DNA from: a virus | DNA length: 64,000 nucleotides | Virus record (IMG/VR): IMGVR_UViG_3300030329_002114 | Coordinates: 24,987-88,986 of that record | Reading direction: 5' to 3' (one strand) | Shown: piece after piece, positions 35,087 to 43,109 of the stretch | How positions within the stretch are numbered: position 1 is the first letter of the stretch | Layout of the letters: each line of letters opens with the position of its first letter | Notes under the pieces: generated by a model | What the model was told of the DNA's origin: nothing | Databases searched by the model: none | The model's input: the letters and a program-made list of their open reading frames with translations, nothing else | Translations under genes and position numbers: made by a program

Positions 35087-35412
35087 ATTATTTTATTAAA
35101 TGGTTTTAAATACCACTTTGATTTAACGTCTTTTATTTGCTTTCTTAATTTTTTAGTTACTGACGTTTGATAATACCAGCTACTCCTAGTTGCTTTTAAA
35201 GTCTTTTCTAAATTTTCGTTTTTTTCTTCAAGTTTTAGTATAAGTAGTTTATTTTCTTCTAACAACTTTAAACTTTTATTTAGCATTTCTAGTGTATCTT
35301 GATATTTTTCATGAGGTAGCCTAGGAACTCCGTAATGATCAAATACGTATTGAAAACCTTTTCTGTACATAGGGTTTTCCATATTTTTTTCATGTTCAAA
35401 AAAATCTTTCAT
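35029..35412 (-). CDS. Coiled-coil hypothetical protein, 127 aa
   Basis: ATG at 35410-35412 chosen because AAGGGGAT lies 11 nt upstream; a TTG three codons earlier is too close to that site. Residues about 40-80 form a coiled coil (LLEENKLLILKLEEKNENLEK). The basic C-terminus comes from the 102-bp repeat. The ribosome binding site can pair with an upstream CCCCTT (see the pseudoknot-like region). Confidence 0.65.
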   Translation of the reverse strand: MKDFFEHEKNMENPMYRKGFQYVFDHYGVPRLPHEKYQDTLEMLNKSLKLLEENKLLILKLEEKNENLEKTLKATRSSWYYQTSVTKKLRKQIKDVKSKWYLKPFNKIIWGIKIKINRKKTTTLNKS

Positions 35413-35423
35413 TATATTCAAAT

Positions 35424-35482
35424 CCCCTTAAACGTCAGCAGAAGAGGTCAAGGGGGTTAACGTGCCCTTTACTGTCTTCTGC
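35424..35482 (-). promoter_or_regulatory. Pseudoknot-like leader that can mask a ribosome binding site
   Basis: On the minus-strand RNA, GCAGAAGA (35475-35482) pairs with TCTTCTGC (35438-35445), and CCCCTT within that loop (35450-35455) can pair with AAGGGG outside it (35424-35429). The latter is the Shine-Dalgarno of the 127-aa gene. The topology is an H-type pseudoknot. Confidence 0.55.
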
Positions 35483-35500
35483 GTCAGTCTACTTAAGTTA

Positions 35501-35695
35501 TTATAAATTATAGTTTCCAAGAGCACACCACATTAAATCAGGTGTAAGTCTTTTAACTTTATTTTCCTTGCACCTTTGTGCCATTTTTGAAATACTTGTT
35601 AATATTTCTCTATTAATACTTTCCATTGTATCTGCACTTAGCTGCACTCCATTAGCATTAAATATTTTCTTTACTTTTGTTTTTTGTATTATCAT
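35501..35695 (-). CDS. Histone-fold-like small protein, 64 aa
   Basis: The predicted pattern is a short helix (VKKIF), a loop ending in LSADT, a long helix (about residues 21-45), a second loop with KRLTPD and a final helix ending WCAL. Length and pattern match the histone fold (compare NF-YC- and archaeal-histone-like segments with L-S-A, K-R-x-T-x-x-D, A-L). It may compact DNA or dimerise with a transcription factor. It starts at a TAATG overlap with the AbrB-like gene. Confidence 0.5.
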   Translation of the reverse strand: MIIQKTKVKKIFNANGVQLSADTMESINREILTSISKMAQRCKENKVKRLTPDLMWCALGNYNL

Positions 35696-35868
35696 TATTT
35701 ATCGCTTTCATTTTTATGATAAAAACTAATTTTTAAAGTATTGTCGCTGCCTTGCATTACATTAACAACAGCATAGCTGTTTTCTGGAGTTATGTTGTTA
35801 GCTTTAAGTAATGAAAGTGGGAATGTTATTCTTCCTCTTTTATCTAATTTTAATTTGGCTATATTCAT
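35695..35868 (-). CDS. AbrB/SpoVT-like DNA-binding protein, 57 aa
   Basis: GGAAAGGA precedes the ATG at 35866-35868. The N-terminus LKLDKRGRITFPLSLLKA is the swapped-hairpin AbrB pattern (L-D-x-R-G-R-I-x-x-P). Such proteins are dimeric transcription regulators or antitoxins; no toxin is visible beside it. Coupled by TAATG to the histone-fold-like gene, so the pair probably act together on DNA. Confidence 0.65.
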   Translation of the reverse strand: MNIAKLKLDKRGRITFPLSLLKANNITPENSYAVVNVMQGSDNTLKISFYHKNESDK

Positions 35869-35870
35869 AA

Positions 35871-36068
35871 TTAATAGTCCTTTCCGTAAATGTTAATTTG
35901 TTTAAACTCTTTTTTTATATCGATTAAAAGATTCATTATTTCCTTGATATAATCCTGATACAATTTATTTATAGATTTTTCTCCAGTATGATTACTGTGT
36001 TGTATTGTTGTAGAATGTATATTATTTAATATATCTTTTATTTTTGAAATCTTTTTATCTATGTTCAT
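35871..36068 (-). CDS. Small helical hypothetical protein, 65 aa
   Basis: Starts MNIDKKISKIKDIL. Two predicted helices separated by a His/Thr/Ser loop. Its last codons contain the ribosome binding site of the AbrB-like gene. The start is less than 20 nt from the terminator at 36082. Confidence 0.6.
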   Translation of the reverse strand: MNIDKKISKIKDILNNIHSTTIQHSNHTGEKSINKLYQDYIKEIMNLLIDIKKEFKQINIYGKDY

Positions 36069-36081
36069 TTAAAATCCTTTT

Positions 36082-36116
36082 AATAGGGGACTAACGCCAA
36101 CCAGTCCCCTATTTTT
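36082..36116. terminator. Strong hairpin terminator
   Basis: AATAGGGGACT (36082-36092) pairs perfectly with AGTCCCCTATT (36103-36113), 11 bp with a 10-nt loop; TTT follows on the plus strand and AT-rich sequence on the minus strand. Ends the operon that includes the resolvase gene. Confidence 0.75.
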
Positions 36117-36173
36117 CACTTATTACTAATTTTATCCCAATGTTTTACCAAACATTAGTTTAAGTTATTAGTA

Positions 36174-36500
36174 TTATCCTGTTAAACTCTTTAAGAGTTC
36201 TAACAAGTCTTTGTATCGTATAGTTACCAATGGTTCTTTACGATCTTCTTTGAGAATTTGTCCATAAACTTCTTCACAAGGTTTAAGATAATCAGCTATA
36301 GACTTCCTACCTTTTACTTGAAACTTAAATAGTTTTTTTATTTTAGGTATGTCTATAGTCATATCTACTTCTTCGTGCCAGCCTAGGGATCTACCATCAG
36401 ATCCCCAAGCTCTACGGGACTCAAACCCATACCCTTTGGCAAGGTTGACGCACTCTCGTTCAATTCTATTTCCTTTTTGTTTAGGGGCTTTACCACTCAT
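36174..36500 (-). CDS. Hjc-like Holliday junction resolvase / PD-(D/E)XK nuclease, 108 aa
   Basis: The N-terminus has KQKGNRIERE (Glu14), then EEVDMTI (Asp46) and FQVKGRKS (Gln61-x-Lys63), the order and spacing of archaeal-Hjc-like resolvases. Expected to cut four-way junctions made during recombination-dependent replication, clearing DNA before packaging. The neighbouring Sak-like and SSB-like genes support this. ATGA overlap with the gene upstream. Confidence 0.7.
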   Translation of the reverse strand: MSGKAPKQKGNRIERECVNLAKGYGFESRRAWGSDGRSLGWHEEVDMTIDIPKIKKLFKFQVKGRKSIADYLKPCEEVYGQILKEDRKEPLVTIRYKDLLELLKSLTG

Positions 36501-36733
36501 ATAAGCTCCTTGTGCGTATTATGTGCATTAGGATTACCTCTATGTTCTGAATGGTATGGTGAATCAGCCCTAAATAAAGCTTCGTAATCTTCTTCTATAT
36601 TTAAATCACATTCATCTTTTGGATCTTCATATACTTGTTCAAGCAGATGTTTTATTTCTTCAAAACGATCTTTTTCAGTTGTTTCGTAAGTTAAATGATC
36701 TGCTACTATTTCTATTTTTTCATGTAGTTTCAT
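36497..36733 (-). CDS. Acidic hypothetical protein, 78 aa
   Basis: Starts MKLHEKIEIVADHL; strongly acidic with a His-rich end (HSEHRGNPNAHNTH). Overlaps both neighbours by 4 nt. Unrecognised. Confidence 0.65.
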   Translation of the reverse strand: MKLHEKIEIVADHLTYETTEKDRFEEIKHLLEQVYEDPKDECDLNIEEDYEALFRADSPYHSEHRGNPNAHNTHKELI

Positions 36734-36927
36734 TTATTAATTCCATTTTTGTTTTTCATTTTTTTTAATTCAGCATTAGTTGGCTGACCTAATAATTTCC
36801 ATATTTTATCAAATTGTTTCTTACCTGCGTTACTCATTTTATCATACTCTGCATTTTCTAATTGTTGCAGTAAGTGAATTAATTTTTGAGTCATAGCTGT
36901 AGCTATGTTTGATACTGGTTTTTTCAT
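36730..36927 (-). CDS. Small basic hypothetical protein, 65 aa
   Basis: The ATG at 36925-36927 is used because AAAAGGATGG is well placed for it; an ATG nine nt upstream is too close. Helical, lysine-rich C-terminus (KKMKNKNGINK). Unrecognised. Confidence 0.6.
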   Translation of the reverse strand: MKKPVSNIATAMTQKLIHLLQQLENAEYDKMSNAGKKQFDKIWKLLGQPTNAELKKMKNKNGINK

Positions 36928-37067
36928 ATAAACCATCCTTTTCTTATTGTAAATGATGTGAATAATTCCAGTCTAGTTATTCCAAGCACAACTTGAATAC
37001 TATCTCCAGCAAGTGTTGAGTATCCTATGCCTACCATAAATGTTTTAAATATTATCACTCTGCTCAT
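36924..37067 (-). CDS. Small hydrophobic protein, 47 aa
   Basis: Starts MSRVIIFKTFMVGIGYS with an AGGAAA site. Hydrophobic over about residues 4-32, so membrane-associated. Its frame is open upstream to 37145, but there it overlaps the 77-aa gene. ATGA overlap with the next gene. Confidence 0.5.
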   Translation of the reverse strand: MSRVIIFKTFMVGIGYSTLAGDSIQVVLGITRLELFTSFTIRKGWFI

Positions 37068-37278
37068 CACCATTTCCTGATACTTCGTCTTCGTTATTGT
37101 GATTATAGGAAGACCCAGAAGTGTCAGTGATTGTCCATGTTTCATATATATCCGCCTTTGTTTTAAATATCATTGTTGTTGTTTTATTAATATCATGATC
37201 ATATATATACACATATGCATCATGCCCTTCAATTTTTTCTATTTCATTATTTTTAATATGTATTTCTATAGAAGCCAT
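37045..37278 (-). CDS. Hypothetical protein, 77 aa
   Basis: AAAGGAG precedes the ATG. N-terminal beta-like half (MASIEIHIKNNEIEK), acidic low-complexity C-terminus (NNEDEVSGNGDEQSD), which resembles acidic tails of DNA-mimic or SSB-interacting proteins, but this is weak. Directly downstream of the primase-helicase. Confidence 0.6.
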   Translation of the reverse strand: MASIEIHIKNNEIEKIEGHDAYVYIYDHDINKTTTMIFKTKADIYETWTITDTSGSSYNHNNEDEVSGNGDEQSDNI

Positions 37279-37301
37279 ATTGTCTCCTTTGTATGTGGAT
37301 A

Positions 37302-37327
37302 GGGCACAAATAAAGGAATCTGTGCCC
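37302..37327. terminator. Hairpin after the primase-helicase gene
   Basis: GGGCACA (37302-37308) pairs with TGTGCCC (37321-37327). The loop contains the AATAAAGGAA box that recurs in early cluster 2. Probably an attenuator between the primase-helicase and the 77-aa gene. Confidence 0.6.
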
Positions 37328-37334
37328 CATTTTA

Positions 37335-39158
37335 TTAATTACGCTTGTCAAAAGTAAACGTTTCCCAGTTGTAGTCCAAGATAATTTCAAAGGTTGATTC
37401 GTCTCTTGCTTTAAGAGACCTTACTAATCTTTTCTTTGTCATTGCCCTTCCCTCAAATGATATATATTGGTCTGATTTTTGTTCTATGGCACTATTGCCT
37501 TTACCACTATGTACATTTAAAGAATTTGTCTCTTGATAGCTATAAGATGCTGATTTAGAAATATGATGTACTGCTAATACCATTACATCTTCATTCATTG
37601 CCAAGTCTTTTAATCCATTAGCAATTATTTCCTGTCTAGCAAAATCATCTTTTCCAGCATACTTTGCCTTTACTCTATCAATAGTGTCTACAACAACTAT
37701 TTTTGCACCTGATTCAGAAACTACACTTGGTAAATCTTCAATGTCTGGTGACATTGTCATCAATTTAATATGTTTAATTGATTCCATCCCCAAATCTATT
37801 ATTTCTGAGTTCTTATTTGCAAACGCACTTAAAACCTCATGTTTCTTCATTAGCAATGTAGCTTGAAGAAATCTTCTTATCATTGTTATATCATCTACCT
37901 CTAAAGATAAGAATAAAGTATTAATATTCTTTAGTTTTGTGATTATATATTGATAGAAAGCTGTTTTTCCAAGTCCAGTATCGCCTATTAAGGTAATTAA
38001 TTGTCCTGTGGTAAACAGGTGAGGTTTTGATATAAATGGAAATATATCCTTTAAGTCAAAAGACTTATCTGTAAAATCAGTAGTTAAATAATCAACAAGA
38101 CGAGATGTCATGTCTTCAGCATTTAACATTTCAGATTCTTCATCTAGATTTTTCCATTTATATAACATGCATTTAGTATCGCAATAAGGCTGTAATACAG
38201 GATGATTACAACCATAGTTATAGTCATTTTTAAAAGCATCACTAACAATCTTACTTGTTTCAACAGCTGGTAATGGATTATCCATTTTTTCCATATATGC
38301 TCTTGCTAAATGGTCACATGCTATTTTATCAAAAGCATATTTTTTACGCCATATACTAACAAGTGCTAATAGATGTTTATGTCTATTATTAGGAACATAT
38401 CCAGCATTATAAATATGTTGAACGCATGTAATGTATCTAGTGCTTAACCCACCAGCATTATCAAATACTTTACGAACCTCGGCTATGTTTTTTCTGCTCA
38501 TATCCATAGGCTCTAGTCCTTCAACTACTTCTTTTATTATATGGCTTGGTTTATAATCTGATCTTATTTCTTTAGCCATATCTAAAATATCGTAATATTC
38601 TAGATTTTCAAGTTCATCATAACTAATTGGTATTTTAAATAGTCCAGAACCTTTATGGTAAGAGAAACCAGCTCGTATTAATCTTCGACTGTCATAGATA
38701 ATGTCTATTAAGTTTCCAAAATCACGTTGCATTGTTGCTCTTACTTGTTTGGCTATCTGATTAGAGTCTTTAAATCCGTATACATTTCCAACATGTATAT
38801 GGAATCCTTTTCCAGAAAACCAAATATTATAATGCTCTGGTTTAATTGATAGCTGTGACATTTTATTTATAACATCTATAACTTTTGCTTTTGTTTGATT
38901 GCCTTCATTATTATCATTTTTAATATAGTCAATATCTATAACAAGTTTATCAACGCTCTGGATTCCATTAAATCCAGTAACTGTATTATTTTCTGCTACA
39001 AAATCAACTATATCAGAATGATATAAAAACATACTTCTATATATTTCAGCATTTTGATTTTTAGATGCTATTTTAGGAAAGTCCTCTAATTTGCATAGAT
39101 TGTTTCTATTGCTTATACTTCTTACAGCGTATTCTAACCACCAGTCACTAGCAGCCAT
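37335..39158 (-). CDS. Primase-helicase (AEP-like primase plus DnaB/RecA-type helicase), 607 aa
   Basis: The N-terminal half has IDID (Asp75, Asp77) and SGKGFHIH (115-122), the metal and nucleotide motifs of archaeo-eukaryotic primases. A Cys cluster follows at about 315-330 (C-x8-C-x3-C). The C-terminal half has Walker A GDTGLGKT (about 387) and Walker B VVVDT (about 485). It would prime and unwind at the phage fork. No DNA polymerase is visible in the window. Overlaps the 90-aa gene upstream by 25 nt. Confidence 0.85.
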   Translation of the reverse strand: MAASDWWLEYAVRSISNRNNLCKLEDFPKIASKNQNAEIYRSMFLYHSDIVDFVAENNTVTGFNGIQSVDKLVIDIDYIKNDNNEGNQTKAKVIDVINKMSQLSIKPEHYNIWFSGKGFHIHVGNVYGFKDSNQIAKQVRATMQRDFGNLIDIIYDSRRLIRAGFSYHKGSGLFKIPISYDELENLEYYDILDMAKEIRSDYKPSHIIKEVVEGLEPMDMSRKNIAEVRKVFDNAGGLSTRYITCVQHIYNAGYVPNNRHKHLLALVSIWRKKYAFDKIACDHLARAYMEKMDNPLPAVETSKIVSDAFKNDYNYGCNHPVLQPYCDTKCMLYKWKNLDEESEMLNAEDMTSRLVDYLTTDFTDKSFDLKDIFPFISKPHLFTTGQLITLIGDTGLGKTAFYQYIITKLKNINTLFLSLEVDDITMIRRFLQATLLMKKHEVLSAFANKNSEIIDLGMESIKHIKLMTMSPDIEDLPSVVSESGAKIVVVDTIDRVKAKYAGKDDFARQEIIANGLKDLAMNEDVMVLAVHHISKSASYSYQETNSLNVHSGKGNSAIEQKSDQYISFEGRAMTKKRLVRSLKARDESTFEIILDYNWETFTFDKRN

Positions 39159-39406
39159 GTTGTCTCCGCACTTTTATTTTTAACTTCTTCTACCTTAGAA
39201 ACATCAATATCGTCTAGTTCCTGTCCACTCTTGAGGTCTCTCCAAGCTCGTGAGTATGTACTGGGGGTGTGTAATTTCCCCCAGTACTCTTTACCATACT
39301 CAACCAACTTCGTTTCAATTTCATGGGATGCTACTGTATCTATATTATTGTCCAATCTTCTTCTTAACCATGCTTTTATTATGAATTTTATAGTTGGTAC
39401 TTTCAT
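39134..39406 (-). CDS. Hypothetical protein in replication operon, 90 aa
   Basis: Starts MKVPTIKFIIKAWLRRR. Helical and charged, with a segment resembling a small winged-helix (YSRAWRDLKSGQELDD). It lies two nt from the SSB-like gene and overlaps the primase-helicase gene, so probably a replication accessory such as a helicase loader; unproven. Confidence 0.6.
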   Translation of the reverse strand: MKVPTIKFIIKAWLRRRLDNNIDTVASHEIETKLVEYGKEYWGKLHTPSTYSRAWRDLKSGQELDDIDVSKVEEVKNKSAETTWLLVTGG

Positions 39407-39408
39407 TT

Positions 39409-39975
39409 TTAAATGTCCAAGCTAAAATCAACATCAGCATTTTCTTTTTTGCTTTCTGTTGGTTTGTTGTTTACATCTAAATCATTGGACATATCATCAG
39501 TAAAGTAGTTTTTAATCCATCCGTCTTTTACTTGTTGAAGAACTTTCTTCTTAAGTGTTCCTTCTGGAGCATTTGCAGATGCTACAATATCAAAAGTATC
39601 CCAGAAATGCTTTCCGCTTTTCTTTAGTTTTGTTGTTTTATAACTACATACTTTAAATTGTCTTCCAACTGATACATCTAACCATTTTTCTGGTATTGAC
39701 CAATCATCATTCATAAATAGCTCTTTTTCATTGAATAATACTTGAAAGAAATTCTTTACCTTAAAAGCTGATCCCCAAGATTTTGGATTGTCTGCTCCTA
39801 ATTCTCGTTTAAGATTTCCTTTTATTTCAAGTTCTTTATCCCAATCCTGACCATCATTGTAAGTAACTGTCATAAATATATCGAATGTTGGGTTCCAAGA
39901 TCCCCATTGTTTTGTAACATCGTATTCTACTTTGATAGATTTTACAGTTGCTATTGTTTCATAACCTCCAGCCAT
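39409..39975 (-). CDS. SSB-like single-stranded DNA-binding protein, 188 aa
   Basis: Beta-rich N-terminal 150 residues with many aromatics (WGSWNPTFDIFMTVTY), then a flexible charged tail ending in DVDFSLDI, like the acidic tip of SSBs that binds partner enzymes. It overlaps the Sak-like annealing gene by 1 nt. Called from architecture and context; an OB fold is not directly provable here. Confidence 0.55.
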   Translation of the reverse strand: MAGGYETIATVKSIKVEYDVTKQWGSWNPTFDIFMTVTYNDGQDWDKELEIKGNLKRELGADNPKSWGSAFKVKNFFQVLFNEKELFMNDDWSIPEKWLDVSVGRQFKVCSYKTTKLKKSGKHFWDTFDIVASANAPEGTLKKKVLQQVKDGWIKNYFTDDMSNDLDVNNKPTESKKENADVDFSLDI

Positions 39976-40649
39976 TATTTATTCTCCTTTGCTTTAGTTC
40001 TGAGTTCTTTAACTTTAATTTCCAACTTATCAATAGCATTTTGTGCTGCTTTTTCAGTTGGATTTTTATTAATTAGATCTTTGATTTTTTTCTGTGTTTC
40101 AGTACCATTAAATACAGGGTCTCTACTTAGTCTATCTAGTTTTACATTTTGATCTACTGTAATGTGCCCATTAGTTGGTCTTTTACCATTTATTAATGTT
40201 TCTGGTCTATAATCTAAATCTTTAATATCTTCACCGAACCAAAGTTCTACTCCAAATCCTGTTAGCATACTACCAGCTTTTGCTATACAGCGTCTAATCG
40301 TATTTTCTATTTGTGCTGAATCTGGTTTACTTGCTGCGTTCATTTTAAAATCACGCACAGCTAAACATTCTTCATGGGAGTGAGAATCTCCATCGTTATC
40401 AGTAACAGTAAGTGTTACTTTAACCATTGCAGATCCATCAGGCATATACATATAAGGCACTGTAAAATTTGTGCCTTCTTTTGTTATTGTATATTCATGT
40501 ACTTTGTATTCTACATATTGAAATGATTTTTTAATTGTATCGTGCATAACTGCCCAAGATACATAATCAGCTGAGAATTTTCCACCGCCTTTTGTTTCTA
40601 CAAATGGCTTATAGTCTTTATTTCTCAACGTATTATAAAATTGACTCAT
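39975..40649 (-). CDS. Sak/DUF1071-like single-strand annealing protein, 224 aa
   Basis: Contains SADYVSWAVMHDTIKK near residue 27 and IENTIRRCIAKAGSMLTGFG followed by GEDI near 140, the two signature regions of the DUF1071/Sak group of phage annealases. These promote annealing of complementary strands during recombination-dependent replication. The C-terminal 40 residues are Lys/Glu-rich. Lies in an operon with SSB-like and primase-helicase genes. Confidence 0.75.
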   Translation of the reverse strand: MSQFYNTLRNKDYKPFVETKGGGKFSADYVSWAVMHDTIKKSFQYVEYKVHEYTITKEGTNFTVPYMYMPDGSAMVKVTLTVTDNDGDSHSHEECLAVRDFKMNAASKPDSAQIENTIRRCIAKAGSMLTGFGVELWFGEDIKDLDYRPETLINGKRPTNGHITVDQNVKLDRLSRDPVFNGTETQKKIKDLINKNPTEKAAQNAIDKLEIKVKELRTKAKENK

Positions 40650-40690
40650 ATATTCTCCTATTTATTATTAATAATATTATACTATAAATA

Positions 40691-40779
40691 AAGGAAGCAG
40701 TACATTGTGTGCTAGGATGCGGAGCCCAGCTTATACCAAAAAGGAATATGGCATGTGTGTTAATTAGTACTGCTCCCTT
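40691..40779 (-). ncRNA. Candidate structured RNA, about 89 nt, three-way junction
   Basis: The 13-bp closing stem 40691-40703/40767-40779 has one position that is A-C on the plus strand but a U-G pair on the minus strand, so it is complete only in the early transcript. Inside, the minus-strand RNA has AUGCCA/UGGUAU and GCUGG/CUAGC arms. The stem ends in UUCCUUUAUUU, 42 nt before the start of the Sak-like gene. Could also act as a terminator for the gene at 40785. Confidence 0.65.
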
Positions 40780-40784
40780 ATTTT

Positions 40785-41750
40785 TTAAGTTAAGACAATT
40801 GGCTTTACATAATCTGTTTCACCGTCTCTCCATTTTAAGGCATCTATTACAGTATTTTCTGTATTAGGTATACCTTCAAAATGTATTTCTGATGTACTTG
40901 GATTTACCATTCTTAAATAATTACACCATCTATATCTATCTGGAAATGTAGCATCTTCTACTTTAACTTCAACTACTTCATAGGGTCTATTATCTACAGA
41001 ATGTTTATCAAGTACTCTGCTTTCACAATTGGCTAGAATTGTATCCATACCAAAAGCAGCTATTACTTCTCTTCTTTCTGATACATTAAATAATCTAAAT
41101 GCGTCTTTCATATCTAAATCATTTATACATCCAGTATTCCGAAACTTATTTAATCTAGTTAATGCATTATTATTTTGTGCACGAGCTCTAGCTCTTGCGT
41201 TTCTTTGTAGTTTATAAGCATTTATCCAGTTGTCTACATTATTCTTTATCTCCTTAGGTGGTTTATTAAGTACTTTATAAGTATTTAAATCAATTTTCAT
41301 TCCAAGGAAAACATATTTATCTTCTGGATTTTGTTTATTAACAAGTTCATTACAAGATTTTGTAGATTTTATTTCATGTTTTGTTCCTTCATACATTGCT
41401 CTTGTTCCCCAATGATATTTTATGTTTATATTATCATGAAATTCATTTCCAAACGCTTGTGCTCCTCTTTGTAATAGCTCTGCATCATATATAGTCATTA
41501 TATTTTTCTGAAGATCTATTACTATTCCTTTTGGCACTTGTGCTTCAGTTGCTATATACCAGTCTTGTACAGCATTTATTATTTTATTATTTCCATAAAA
41601 TAATATATATCGTGAACCATTTATCCACTTTTTACATAAATGCATTTTATTTGATGCTAAGTGTCTAAATTTATCCATAATTGTTTTTATTTTTACATTG
41701 CCACTTTTTCCTACTCTGTAGGTGTTTGGATTATAATTTGCAAATGCCAT
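40785..41750 (-). CDS. Hypothetical protein with DUF6745-like C-terminus, 321 aa
   Basis: The C-terminal part (about residues 275-312) reads YLRMVNPSTSEIHFEGIPN followed by TVIDALKWRDG, a pattern I associate with DUF6745-type proteins; this is a recollection, not a search. The middle is Arg/Ala/Asn-rich. TAATG overlap with the preceding gene implies a joint function with the GHHH protein. Confidence 0.6.
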   Translation of the reverse strand: MAFANYNPNTYRVGKSGNVKIKTIMDKFRHLASNKMHLCKKWINGSRYILFYGNNKIINAVQDWYIATEAQVPKGIVIDLQKNIMTIYDAELLQRGAQAFGNEFHDNINIKYHWGTRAMYEGTKHEIKSTKSCNELVNKQNPEDKYVFLGMKIDLNTYKVLNKPPKEIKNNVDNWINAYKLQRNARARARAQNNNALTRLNKFRNTGCINDLDMKDAFRLFNVSERREVIAAFGMDTILANCESRVLDKHSVDNRPYEVVEVKVEDATFPDRYRWCNYLRMVNPSTSEIHFEGIPNTENTVIDALKWRDGETDYVKPIVLT

Positions 41751-42232
41751 TAGTCTATTACGCTCCTTGTTAGTTGTGAAAAGTGATCAAACTCTTTTAC
41801 AATGTCTATTTTATAACATCCAGACGGAACGTGAATTGGATTATGCTCTTCATGTGTTAAAGTGCCTACCGCATCTTTTCCTTCTATTAATACAAAATTG
41901 CATTGAGCTGGATCATCACTTGATCTCCAGCCAGAGTTTGAATAAGCTGTGATTGTCGCTCCTTCTGTAGCTGTTTCAAAACGATGATGATGTCCTGTAG
42001 CTTCTCCTAAAGCTACTGTACATTTGTTATTGCTTAATGAATGATCAATTGTTTCACCATCTGATCTTTTATTCTTTATTTCAATATTTTTATCATACAC
42101 ATCACCAGAGTTTAAACCAGATGTAATTTTAAAATTACTATAATGTTTTTTCTCTTCTTCTGCTTTTAATTTTAGAAATTCTGTTTTATCTATTTCCTTA
42201 AAAAGAACATCTCCTTGTTGAAATTTCTTCAT
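41750..42232 (-). CDS. Hypothetical beta-rich protein with GHHH motif, 160 aa
   Basis: ATG at 42230-42232, AAAGGAAA upstream. Conserved-looking features: FQQGDVLF at the start, GEATGHHHR (about residue 80) and HNPIHVPSG (about 130), which together look like a small beta-barrel with metal-binding histidines. Coupled to the next gene. No function known to me. Confidence 0.65.
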   Translation of the reverse strand: MKKFQQGDVLFKEIDKTEFLKLKAEEEKKHYSNFKITSGLNSGDVYDKNIEIKNKRSDGETIDHSLSNNKCTVALGEATGHHHRFETATEGATITAYSNSGWRSSDDPAQCNFVLIEGKDAVGTLTHEEHNPIHVPSGCYKIDIVKEFDHFSQLTRSVID

Positions 42233-42276
42233 TTGTTTTCCTTTTTTAATTATTGCACAAGACATTTACTTATCGA

Positions 42277-42360
42277 CTACCATTTCTAAAAGAAACAATA
42301 AACCATCTTTATTCTACTTTGATTTCGAATCAAGCTGTATAAGATATGGAAGATTGGTAG
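42277..42360 (-). ncRNA. Candidate structured intergenic RNA, about 84 nt
   Basis: CTACCA (42277-42282) pairs with TGGTAG (42355-42360), enclosing hairpin TTTCT-AAA-AGAAA and arm CTTTGATTTCGAATCAAG, with CCAT/ATGG (42303-42306/42346-42349) extending the second arm. No ORF. Lies between the DUF932-like gene and the GHHH protein gene. Confidence 0.45.
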
Positions 42361-42392
42361 GATTTGTTTCAATGCCTTGTGCATATTATTAT

Positions 42393-43109
42393 TTAAGCTG
42401 TTGCTAGATTATGCAACTTAATATGTTGTTGTATTATCCTGTTTGGTGGTGTGCTCTTCAGAGCTTCCGTACAGGCATTATACAATGACCACATATTCTT
42501 ATCTTTAAACTCTTCATATGGTGGTTTATTCCAACAATTTAAAGCTGTTGTAAGCTGTCTAGCTTTTAAAACTTTATTGCCGAATAAATACCCAAGAAAC
42601 TCATAAGCTTTTTTATTGCTCATATCTGTTTCTTGCATTTTGTTTTTATCTTCAATAATGTTTTGGAATTTCCCATCACTTTGAAAGTTATATACAGTTT
42701 TGATTAATTGATCCCTAAGGCTGTCAAATACATTCTTAGTATGTTTACGCATAATGACAAAGTCACCAGCGAATATCAAGTTATCACAAACTGTTATACT
42801 GCTACCAAAGCAATAACCATTTGACATAGATTTGTCGTGTGAAGAGCGAATGCCTAAAGCTACACTCATATCATCTGCTGATTCATGAGCATATTTTAAT
42901 ACTGCAAACATTCTTTGGTCTTTTGCAGCTAATGCATATTCTGAGCCTAGATATTCATAATCTTTTAATAAATCATCAGCTATTGTTTTTGCATTAGTAA
43001 CTAAATCAGAAAACGCTACTGGTGTGTACGTTTCTGTTTCTTCTGGTAGTTTGACATCAGCAAGCTCGCTAAAGCTTACTTGTCTTCCACCACAATGTAA
43101 TATCATCAT
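42393..43109 (-). CDS. DUF932-like (TIGR03299-type) phage/plasmid protein, 238 aa
   Basis: The central segment SSHDKSMSNGYCFGSSITVCDN and a following RKHT match the typical (N/S)-S-H-D-K-S...V-C-D-N...R-K-H-T run of DUF932 proteins, which are common on phages and plasmids with unknown function. AAAGGGAT precedes two tandem ATGs. Five nt separate it from the upstream 66-aa gene. Confidence 0.65.
   Translation of the reverse strand: MMILHCGGRQVSFSELADVKLPEETETYTPVAFSDLVTNAKTIADDLLKDYEYLGSEYALAAKDQRMFAVLKYAHESADDMSVALGIRSSHDKSMSNGYCFGSSITVCDNLIFAGDFVIMRKHTKNVFDSLRDQLIKTVYNFQSDGKFQNIIEDKNKMQETDMSNKKAYEFLGYLFGNKVLKARQLTTALNCWNKPPYEEFKDKNMWSLYNACTEALKSTPPNRIIQQHIKLHNLATA

Noticed and set aside
37099-37302. 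Plus-strand frame opposite the 77-aa gene
   Set aside because: Antisense to a gene with a good ribosome binding site; Ile/Phe/Cys-rich composition typical of reverse-strand shadows.
42311-42340. TTTGATTTCGAATCAAG resembling a tRNA T-arm
   Set aside because: No acceptor, D or anticodon arms can be built around it; explained as a simple hairpin within the 42277-42360 element.
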